Of a DNA stretch of 9,388 bases, positions 1-4,349 are shown in pieces. The notes under the pieces are model-generated. The model saw only the letters and a list, made by a program, of their open reading frames with translations, was not told the DNA's origin and did no database searches. A program made the translations under genes and the position numbers. The stretch is from NCBI GenBank assembly GCA_025966175.1, contig JAOPVN010000346.1:1-9388 (forward strand), written 5' to 3'. Positions within the stretch are counted from its first letter, which is position 1. Each line of letters begins with the position of its first letter. The DNA is from Modestobacter sp. (GTDB lineage Bacteria > Actinomycetota > Actinomycetes > Mycobacteriales > Geodermatophilaceae).

Positions 1-640
1 CGGAGGTGGAGGCGCTCGTGAGCGGGGTGGACGCCCGTGCCCAGCGATGAACGGTGTCGGCGACCCGGGTCGAGCGTCCGTAGCCGTCCACGGCGGTGTC
101 GACGAGGTCGCCGAGCGCGCGCGGGACGTCGTCCGGGCCAGCGGGACCAGGAGTGGATGCCGGCCGGGACGCCGTCGGCGCGGGGATCCAGCGGGCCGCC
201 CAGTAGCCCAGGGCCTGCGCCAGCTCGCCCAACCGGGGCGCCGTCTCCTCCTCGCGCAGCGCGCGCACGGCATGCCCGGTGCGGATCAGGCCGTGGGTGG
301 CCGAGGCCAGCGCCCCCGGCACCAGCCGCGGCCACCACGTCCTCAGCACCTGCTCCCACGGCCGCTCGGCCAGCTCCCGGTCGAAGAACACCGGCCAGTC
401 CCCCAGCCGGCCCGGGTCGCCCAGCGCCGACCGCCAGTCGGCGACCGAGATCGGCCAGCGCGGCCGGGGCGCCTCCTCCAGTCGCCGGGCGTACCCGTCC
501 AACCAGACGTGCACGTCGGCGCCGGCCCCCAGCCGTAGCAGTGCGTCGGCCGCCATCGGCCCGTGGTTGGACAGCCACCCCTCGAACTCGGGGCCGGTCG
601 CCCGCATGCGCTCGTACACCTCGTCCAGCTCACCGCTCAT
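1..640 (-). CDS. Questin oxidase family protein (DUF4243), C-terminus cut by window edge
   Basis: The frame runs from ATG at 640 down to base 1 without a stop and gives 213 residues, about two thirds of the usual length of bacterial members (roughly 330-350 aa from memory). I recognise the family from the SNHGPMAADALLRLG segment (residues 24-38), the DW-x2-FF-x3-LAERPW stretch (81-95) and the WWPRLVPG...THG-x-IRT-x-HAVRAL region (102-128). Fungal questin oxidase carries out a Baeyer-Villiger-like opening of an anthraquinone; what bacterial members act on is not known to me. H26, H116 and H123 lie in the best conserved parts. No signal peptide or membrane segment is seen. The gene diverges from soxR, and a SoxR box sits 15 bp upstream of the ATG, so SoxR activation in response to redox-active compounds is likely. 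The predicted +1 falls on the A of the ATG, suggesting a leaderless mRNA. The family call is firm, the substrate is not. Confidence 0.8.
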   Translation of the reverse strand, partial: MSGELDEVYERMRATGPEFEGWLSNHGPMAADALLRLGAGADVHVWLDGYARRLEEAPRPRWPISVADWRSALGDPGRLGDWPVFFDRELAERPWEQVLRTWWPRLVPGALASATHGLIRTGHAVRALREEETAPRLGELAQALGYWAARWIPAPTASRPASTPGPAGPDDVPRALGDLVDTAVDGYGRSTRVADTVHRWARASTPLTSASTS

Positions 641-646
641 GCGGGC

Positions 647-677
647 AGCTCACCAGCTCAAGGGGGCTTGAGGTCAA
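647..677 (-). promoter_or_regulatory. SoxR-type promoter for the questin-oxidase-like gene, 19-bp spacer
   Basis: On the minus strand a TTGACC -35 (677-672) is followed by exactly 19 bp (671-653), which holds most of the SoxR box, and then TGAGCT (652-647) in the -10 position. Over-long 19-bp spacers are the hallmark of SoxR/MerR-activated promoters. The arrangement aligns base for base in spacing with the E. coli soxS promoter. The -10 hexamer is poor (T at positions 1 and 6 only). Counting 6 nt on puts +1 at 640, the A of the start codon, so the message would be leaderless. Confidence 0.55.
655..674. promoter_or_regulatory. SoxR box (20-bp inverted repeat)
   Basis: Plus strand AGCTCAAG, then GGGG, then CTTGAGGT. 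The arms match 7 of 8 and have the same arm length and 4-bp centre as the classic SoxR site (CCTCAAG-N4-CTTGAGG); only the central TTAA is replaced by GGGG. It lies in the 63-bp gap between soxR and the divergent questin-oxidase-like gene and overlaps predicted promoter elements in both directions. It fits both activation of the target and autoregulation. The match is seen directly; binding is inferred. Confidence 0.8.
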
Positions 678-697
678 GGTCCACCGGCCAGCAGACT
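668..697 (+). promoter_or_regulatory. Predicted soxR promoter, leaderless
   Basis: TTGAGG (668-673) as -35, an 18-bp spacer, then CAGACT (692-697) as -10. The hexamer ends 6 nt before the ATG at 704, so the transcript would start at the start codon, and no Shine-Dalgarno is visible upstream of it. The right arm of the SoxR box overlaps the -35, which would let SoxR control its own synthesis. The -10 keeps only A2 and T6 of TANNNT, so this is a moderate call. Confidence 0.4.
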
Positions 698-703
698 CGC
701 GGC

Positions 704-1150
704 ATGCCACAGCTGCTCGGGATCGGTGAGGTCGCTGCGCGCTCCGGCGTCTCGGTGCCGGCGGTCCGCTACTACGAGACCCGGGGGCTGCTCACCAGCG
801 CCCGGGACGGCGGCAACCGGCGCCGCTATCCCCGCTCGGTGCTGCGCCGGCTGGCGTTCGTGTCCGCCGCGCAGCGGGTCGGGCTGTCGCTGGAGGAGAT
901 CGCCGCGTCGCTGGCGGAGCTGCCCGAGGGCCGCACCCCGACGCGGAGCGACTGGACCCGGCTCTCCCGCAGCTGGCGAGCCCGGGTCGATGCGCGGATC
1001 GCCGAGCTGGAGCGGCTGCGCGAGGACCTGGACGGGTGCATCGGCTGCGGCTGCCTGTCCCTGCGCCGGTGCGCGCTCTACAACGCCGGTGATGCCGCGC
1101 GGGCCGAGGGGTCCGGGTCACGCTGGGTGCGAGAGGCCCGCGGGAGCTGA
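704..1150 (+). CDS. soxR: Redox-sensitive MerR-family activator SoxR
   Basis: 148 aa. The N-terminal winged-helix DNA-binding domain begins IGEVAARSGVSVPAVRYYE (residues 7-25), as in MerR proteins. A dimerisation helix follows (about 82-109), then the [2Fe-2S] cluster motif C112-x2-C115-x-C117-x5-C123 within CIGCGCLSLRRC. That spacing is diagnostic for SoxR. The oxidised cluster activates target promoters; in actinobacteria SoxR mainly answers redox-active quinones and related secondary metabolites rather than superoxide itself (established for Streptomyces). The ATG at 704 is chosen because the HTH begins at residue 7 and a -10-like hexamer ends 6 nt upstream; longer in-frame extensions would run into the divergent gene. 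The short tail after the cluster (residues 131-148) is Gly/Ser/Arg-rich. No soxS is expected or seen; the adjacent divergent gene is the obvious direct target. Confidence 0.93.
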   Translation: MPQLLGIGEVAARSGVSVPAVRYYETRGLLTSARDGGNRRRYPRSVLRRLAFVSAAQRVGLSLEEIAASLAELPEGRTPTRSDWTRLSRSWRARVDARIAELERLREDLDGCIGCGCLSLRRCALYNAGDAARAEGSGSRWVREARGS

Positions 1151-1158
1151 GCTCAGCT
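1145..1158. terminator. 14-bp perfect palindrome carrying both convergent stop codons
   Basis: AGCTGAGCTCAGCT is a perfect 14-bp palindrome centred between 1151 and 1152. It contains the TGA of soxR (1148-1150) and, on the other strand, the TGA of marR (1153-1155), with 2 bp between the genes. It is symmetrical for both converging transcripts, but with no loop and no T-tract, so a terminator role is tentative. Confidence 0.3.
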
Positions 1159-1683
1159 GGCGTCCGGGGTGCTGCCGGGCACCCGGCCCAGCGCCACCAA
1201 CCAGCGGCGCAGCAGCCCGGCCAGCTGGGCGCGCTCGTCCTCGGACAGCGCGGCGAGCATGCCGCGCTCGGTCTCCAGGTGGTCGGGCAGCGCGGTCTCC
1301 ACCGCCGCCCGGCCCTCGTCGGTCAGCGTGACGACGACGGCCCGCCCGTCGGCGTGGCTGCGGCCCCGGGTGATCAGGCGCTTCTCCTCCAGCCGGTCCA
1401 GCCGCTGGGTGATCGCACCGGAGGTGACCAGCGCGGTGCGCATCAGCGCGGTCGGGGTCAGCTGGTAGGGCTCACCCGCCCGGCGCAGGGCGGCGAGGAC
1501 GTCGAAGGACGCCGCGTCCAGGCCGTGCCGGGCGAACGTGGCCCGCTGGGCGAGGAACACCTCCCGCTGCAGCTGGCTGATCCGGCCGATGACCCCCATC
1601 GGCGAGCAGTCCAGGTCCGGCCGTTCCCTTGCCCACTGCTCGAGGATCACGTCCATGGCGTCGCCGCCGGCCGGCTCGCTCAT
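1153..1683 (-). CDS. MarR-family transcriptional regulator
   Basis: 176 aa. A MarR winged helix-turn-helix lies in the middle: FDVLAALRRAGEPYQLTP (about residues 54-71), a recognition helix region reading TALVTSGAITQRLDRLEEKRLITR (about 76-99), and the wing SHADGRAVVVTLTDEGRAAVE (about 102-122). Long helices on both sides would form the dimer interface. The ERPDLD-x-SPMGVIGRI N-terminal stretch is typical of a common actinobacterial MarR subgroup. The start at 1683 is chosen because ATG overlaps the TGA of the upstream oxidoreductase as ATGA, indicating translational coupling; an internal ATG at residue 10 is the alternative. Co-transcription with an NmrA-type oxidoreductase suggests it represses its own operon and releases it when a small, probably phenolic or quinoid, ligand binds. 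The ligand is inference. Confidence 0.88.
   Translation of the reverse strand: MSEPAGGDAMDVILEQWARERPDLDCSPMGVIGRISQLQREVFLAQRATFARHGLDAASFDVLAALRRAGEPYQLTPTALMRTALVTSGAITQRLDRLEEKRLITRGRSHADGRAVVVTLTDEGRAAVETALPDHLETERGMLAALSEDERAQLAGLLRRWLVALGRVPGSTPDAS
1167..1184 (+). terminator. Hairpin 17 nt past soxR, possible terminator
   Basis: GGGTGC (1167-1172), 6-nt loop, GCACCC (1179-1184): a perfect 6-bp GC-rich stem just downstream of the soxR stop and inside the marR 3' end. No T-run follows, as is usual for terminators in very GC-rich actinobacteria. Hairpins are frequent by chance at this GC content, so confidence is low. Confidence 0.3.
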
Positions 1684-2531
1684 GCCAGCGGCTCGAGGTC
1701 GGCGAGGTCCAGGTCGGCGAGGTGCTCGGCGAAGGTGCGCGGCGGCCGGCCGAGCAGGTCGGTGAGCACCCGCGGGCTGCCGACGAAGCCGTGCGCCCGG
1801 TAGTGGTCGAACATCGTCCGCCGGCAGCGGGCGGCGTAGGAGGTCGGCATCTCCCCGCCCGGGATGACGTCGTCGGCGACGACCTCCTCCCCCAGGCGTG
1901 CCCCGATCAGCTCGGCCAGCCGGGGAGCGGTCAGCGCCTCGGGCCCGGCCGCCTCGAACGTCCCGCTGTCCAGCCCGTCCTCGGTCAGCAGCACCGCCGC
2001 AGCCGCGGCGACGTCCCGCAGGTCGACCAGCGACTGCGCGGTCCGCAGGCCCCAGTAGCTGCGCAGCACCCCGCTGCCCCGCACCGCCGGGAGCTGGGCG
2101 TCCATGTTGTCGGCGTAGGCGCAGGGCTGGAGCACCCGCCAGGAGGGCAGCCCGCTGGCGTCCAGGGCCTCCTCGGCCTGGTCCTTCGCCGCGTGGTGCG
2201 GCATCACCCGCAGCTGCGGGCGGAGCACCGAGTGGTAGACCAGCCGCGGCAGCCGGGCCCGGCGCGCCTCGGCGAACAGCGCCGGCGCCCCCTCGGCCTC
2301 GTCGGGGTCGAAGTTGGGCCAGATCAGGTACATCGCATCGGCGCCGGCGAGCACCTTCGACCAGGCCATCGGTTGGGTCAGCTCGGCGACGACGACCTGG
2401 GCACCCAGCGCGGTCAGCTCCGGGCGGGGCCCCCGCCGGTTCACCACTGCACGCACCGACTCGCCCCGGGCGCGCAGCTCGCGCACCACCGCCGTCCCGG
2501 TGGGCCCGCCGGCCGCGGTCACCACGATCAC
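1680..2531 (-). CDS. NmrA-family NAD(P)-binding oxidoreductase (atypical SDR)
   Basis: 283 aa. A Rossmann fold opens at the very N-terminus (MIVVTAAGGPTGTAV) with the G-x2-G-type dinucleotide loop of NmrA-like proteins. R20 and N31-R-R-G follow at the end of the second strand region, which suggests NADP(H) preference. YHSVLRP, H-x3-K-x2-AE and SGLPSWRVLQP-x3-YADNM are the conserved middle blocks, and VDLRDVAAAAA is the usual later motif. Relatives include quinone oxidoreductase QOR2 and NAD(P)H-sensing NmrA regulators, so either reduction of a quinone-like compound or redox sensing is possible; no classical Tyr-x3-Lys catalytic pair is obvious. The start is GTG at 2531, with a TAAGGT hexamer 6 nt before it that can act as a -10 (leaderless) or, as AAGGTG, as a ribosome site. 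It is first in an operon with marR (4-bp ATGA overlap). Confidence 0.87.
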   Translation of the reverse strand: MIVVTAAGGPTGTAVVRELRARGESVRAVVNRRGPRPELTALGAQVVVAELTQPMAWSKVLAGADAMYLIWPNFDPDEAEGAPALFAEARRARLPRLVYHSVLRPQLRVMPHHAAKDQAEEALDASGLPSWRVLQPCAYADNMDAQLPAVRGSGVLRSYWGLRTAQSLVDLRDVAAAAAVLLTEDGLDSGTFEAAGPEALTAPRLAELIGARLGEEVVADDVIPGGEMPTSYAARCRRTMFDHYRAHGFVGSPRVLTDLLGRPPRTFAEHLADLDLADLEPLA

Positions 2532-2537
2532 ACCGAC

Positions 2538-2543
2538 ACCTTA
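2538..2543 (-). promoter_or_regulatory. -10 element of the nmrA-marR operon
   Basis: On the minus strand TAAGGT (2543-2538) matches the actinobacterial TANNNT -10 and ends exactly 6 nt before the GTG at 2531, predicting a leaderless operon mRNA. No convincing -35 is seen 17-19 bp upstream. Confidence 0.45.
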
Positions 2544-2553
2544 GGGCTGAGGT
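2538..2553. promoter_or_regulatory. 16-bp imperfect palindrome, candidate MarR operator
   Basis: ACCTTAG-GG-CTGAGGT has arms that agree in 6 of 7 positions. It overlaps the predicted -10/ribosome site of the nmrA-marR operon and lies 27 bp before the divergent acetyltransferase. MarR proteins bind 16-20 bp palindromes over their own promoters, so an autoregulatory site is the simplest reading. The repeat is seen; the regulator assignment is inferred. Confidence 0.45.
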
Positions 2554-2568
2554 ACCGGTCGGTGCCGC

Positions 2569-2574
2569 TACCGT
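2569..2574 (+). promoter_or_regulatory. -10 element of the acetyltransferase gene, leaderless
   Basis: TACCGT matches TANNNT and ends 6 nt before the ATG at 2581, so +1 should be the A of the start codon. No Shine-Dalgarno precedes the ATG, which supports leaderless initiation. The -35 region is unremarkable. Confidence 0.5.
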
Positions 2575-2580
2575 GCCCGG

Positions 2581-3132
2581 ATGGGTGAGATGAAGGACCG
2601 GATGCTGGCCGGACAGGAGTACCGGGCCGACGACCCCGACCTGGTCACCGACAGCCGCCGCGCTGCCGCGCTCACCGCCCGGTTCAACGCCGAGCTGGAC
2701 CCCGAGCGGCGCAGCGAACTGATGACGGAGCTGCTGGGCTCCGTCGGCGCGAACTCGACCATCCGCTCGGAGTTCCGCTGCGACTACGGCTACAACGTGC
2801 ACGTCGGCGCCAACGTCTTCGTCAACTGGGGGGCGGTCTTCCTCGACGTCGGCCGGATCACCGTCGGGGACTTCGTGCAGATCGGGCCCAACGTCCAGCT
2901 GCTCACCGCCACCCACCCGCTCGACGCCGGCCGGCGGCGCGAGGGCTGGGAGGGATCGGAGCCGCTCACGGTCTCCGACGACGTGTGGCTGGGCGGCGGG
3001 GTGATCGTGCTGCCCGGGGTGACGATCGGCGCCCGCACCGTCGTCGGTGCCGGCGCGGTGGTGACCACGGATCTGCCGGCGGACGTGGTCGCCGTGGGCA
3101 ACCCGGCCCGGGTGGTCCGCCAGCTGGGCTGA
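2581..3132 (+). CDS. Sugar O-acetyltransferase, maltose/galactoside acetyltransferase family (left-handed beta-helix)
   Basis: 183 aa, the usual length for Maa/LacA/NodL enzymes. The N-terminal Mac domain is clear: MKDRMLAGQEYRADDPDL (4-21) through LTARFNAELDPERRSELM. Hexapeptide-repeat coils follow (VGANSTIRSEFRCDYGYNVHVG, ITVGDFVQIG, VWLGGGVIVLPGVTIG, TVVGAGAVVTTDLP), then the family end motif VAVGNPARVVRQL. H112 in TATHPLD is the catalytic histidine of the family. Such enzymes move an acetyl group from acetyl-CoA to the 6-hydroxyl of a sugar and work as cytoplasmic trimers; the true acceptor cannot be read from sequence, so I give no gene symbol. The gene is monocistronic, divergent from nmrA-marR across 49 bp and convergent with the next gene 11 bp away. 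The shared upstream palindrome may place it under the same MarR regulator. Confidence 0.92.
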   Translation: MGEMKDRMLAGQEYRADDPDLVTDSRRAAALTARFNAELDPERRSELMTELLGSVGANSTIRSEFRCDYGYNVHVGANVFVNWGAVFLDVGRITVGDFVQIGPNVQLLTATHPLDAGRRREGWEGSEPLTVSDDVWLGGGVIVLPGVTIGARTVVGAGAVVTTDLPADVVAVGNPARVVRQLG

Positions 3133-3143
3133 GCGCGCCCGGT

Positions 3144-4169
3144 TCAGCGCAGGGGTGAGCTCAGCCGCACGGTGAGGCCGTCGGGGCCGGTCAGCAGGTC
3201 GACGTGGTCCCACAGCTTGCGGGCCAGCCACAGCCCCATGCCGCCGCGGGAGAGGTCGTCGCCGTGCGCCGGCTGGAACCCGGCCAGTTCGTCCCGGTAG
3301 GTGGTGCCGCGGTCGGTGACCGTGCAGACGATCCAGTCGGCCGACGCCCACACCCGGGCCGAGACCGGCGGGGTCCCGTGGCGGAAGGCGTTCGCGGCGA
3401 TCTCGCTGATCGCCAGGTGCAGGTCCTCCCGCTGGTCCCGGTGGGGCACGTGCACGGCGAGCACCGCGGCCAGCTGGTGCCGCAGGTCGGCGAGGGTGGG
3501 CGCACCGGAGACGGCGTACACCGGCTCGCCCTGCTCCATCGGCTCGCGCGGCAGCGGCAGGTCGCGCACGTACTCGCCGGGGCGCCGGAACGCCGGGTTC
3601 GGGGTGGGCACGCCGTCGGCGAGCAACCGCGGGTGCGTCGACCGGGCACTGGTGACGGCCTGTTCCGGGAGCTGCCGCTCGTCGTAGACGCACAGCGCCG
3701 CCACCGGCGCACCGGCCAGCAGCCGGTTGAGCACCGACTCGAAGCGCTGGGTCTCCCGCCAGTCGCGCGGGCCGGCACCGAACGCCGGGGCGCCGAGGAT
3801 CCGCAGCCGGCCGGAGCGGGAGTCCGCGGCCCGGTCGAGGAGCCGGCGGATGCTCCCGACGGCGTCGGGGGGACGGACGCCGCGCAGCGACGCCCGCGGG
3901 TCAGCGACCAGGGGTGCCGCCGCGGAACCGAGCTCGTCGCGCAGCAGGTCGGCGGTCTCCTCGCCGCAGGAGAGCACCGTCAGGTCCCCGGCCGCCAGGC
4001 CCCGGGCCAACCACGGCAGCGCCACGGCGAACAGCTCGTCGTGCGAGCGGACGACGACGGCGGCGTGGCCGTGGTCGCACTCGACGTCCTCCGCCGCGGT
4101 GCCCGACACGTCGACGTCCTCCCGGGCGCGCTGCACGGAGGGCGCGGGAGGACCTCCGACCACGGGCAC
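3144..4169 (-). CDS. MEDS domain plus HATPase protein, RsbA-type anti-sigma/serine kinase regulator
   Basis: About 341 aa from GTG 4169 (358 from GTG 4220); residue numbers here count from 4220. An N-terminal MEDS sensory domain (about 48-205) starts at GHAAVVVRSHDEL and ends near LCVYDERQLP. A C-terminal GHKL ATPase of the RsbW/HATPase_c_2 type (about 240-358) shows the N box E-IAANAFRHG (273-282), the G1 motif DRG (303-305) and the G2 motif GGMGLWLAR (326-334). There is no H-box, so it is not a classical histidine kinase. Proteins of this layout are thought to act in partner-switching control of stress sigma factors. The first 17 codons from 4220 use rare codons (CTT, AAT, AGT, AGA), unlike the rest, so they are probably leader sequence. 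GTG 4169 or 4163 follows a GAGAGG ribosome site (4179-4174). No sigma factor or anti-anti-sigma partner is adjacent. Confidence 0.85.
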   Translation of the reverse strand: MPVVGGPPAPSVQRAREDVDVSGTAAEDVECDHGHAAVVVRSHDELFAVALPWLARGLAAGDLTVLSCGEETADLLRDELGSAAAPLVADPRASLRGVRPPDAVGSIRRLLDRAADSRSGRLRILGAPAFGAGPRDWRETQRFESVLNRLLAGAPVAALCVYDERQLPEQAVTSARSTHPRLLADGVPTPNPAFRRPGEYVRDLPLPREPMEQGEPVYAVSGAPTLADLRHQLAAVLAVHVPHRDQREDLHLAISEIAANAFRHGTPPVSARVWASADWIVCTVTDRGTTYRDELAGFQPAHGDDLSRGGMGLWLARKLWDHVDLLTGPDGLTVRLSSPLR

Positions 4170-4262
4170 GGCACCTCTCGGAGAGAGTGGACTCAGGAAA
4201 CTCGTCGCATTCTCAAGCACCGACCCCCGCTCGCGGCAACCGGCCCCCCACCACCGGGCTCC

Positions 4263-4286
4263 TACGATCGGGTGATGCGCGGCTGA
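4263..4286 (+). promoter_or_regulatory. Possible leaderless promoter followed by a 3-codon ORF
   Basis: TACGAT (4263-4268) fits TANNNT and lies 6 nt before ATG 4275, which opens only Met-Arg-Gly-stop (4275-4286). The arrangement copies the leaderless starts elsewhere in the window but leads to no protein and would transcribe into the 3' end of the opposite gene. It could be a promoter for a small or antisense RNA, a relic promoter, or chance. There is no clear -35. Confidence 0.2.
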
Positions 4287-4305
4287 CCTGCCTGCTTGCC
4301 GAGCC

Positions 4306-4323
4306 CGGACCGAGCGAGGTCCG
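4306..4323 (-). terminator. Second hairpin of the DUF6986 terminator region
   Basis: CGGACC, 6-nt loop, GGTCCG: a 6-bp perfect stem placed directly beyond the stronger hairpin at 4325-4343 as read from the minus strand. Tandem GC-rich hairpins without a T-tract are common after actinobacterial genes. Confidence 0.4.
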
Positions 4324-4324
4324 C

Positions 4325-4343
4325 CCGTGCGCGAGCCGCACGG
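4325..4343 (-). terminator. Terminator hairpin after the DUF6986 gene
   Basis: CCGTGCG, loop CGAGC, CGCACGG: a 7-bp perfect stem with a 5-nt loop that starts 6 nt past the minus-strand stop at 4350. Together with the second stem at 4306-4323 it is the best candidate for ending this transcript before the MEDS-HATPase gene. No T-tract is present. Confidence 0.55.
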
Positions 4344-4349
4344 AGCTCG

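Noticed and set aside
563..704. Longer N-terminus for SoxR starting at 563
   Set aside because: It would add 47 residues overlapping the divergent questin-oxidase-like gene and the SoxR box; SoxR proteins begin only a few residues before the HTH.
47..729. Plus-strand frames over the first 700 bases
   Set aside because: They are Arg/Pro/Ala-rich antisense shadows; the minus strand carries the questin oxidase family protein.
1153..3693. A single 846-codon minus-strand open frame covering marR and beyond
   Set aside because: Only its last 176 codons (marR) look like protein. The upstream part is low-complexity Arg/Ala/Pro/Gly sequence antisense or out of frame to nmrA, the acetyltransferase and the MEDS-HATPase gene; the ATGA junction at 1683 marks the true marR start.
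3204..4286. A 360-codon plus-strand frame antisense to the MEDS-HATPase gene
   Set aside because: The opposite strand encodes clear MEDS and GHKL ATPase motifs; this frame has none.
4275..4349. Possible tRNA or structured RNA in the gap after the DUF6986 gene
   Set aside because: The stems at 4306-4343 are simple tandem hairpins; no cloverleaf, T-loop or anticodon arm can be drawn.
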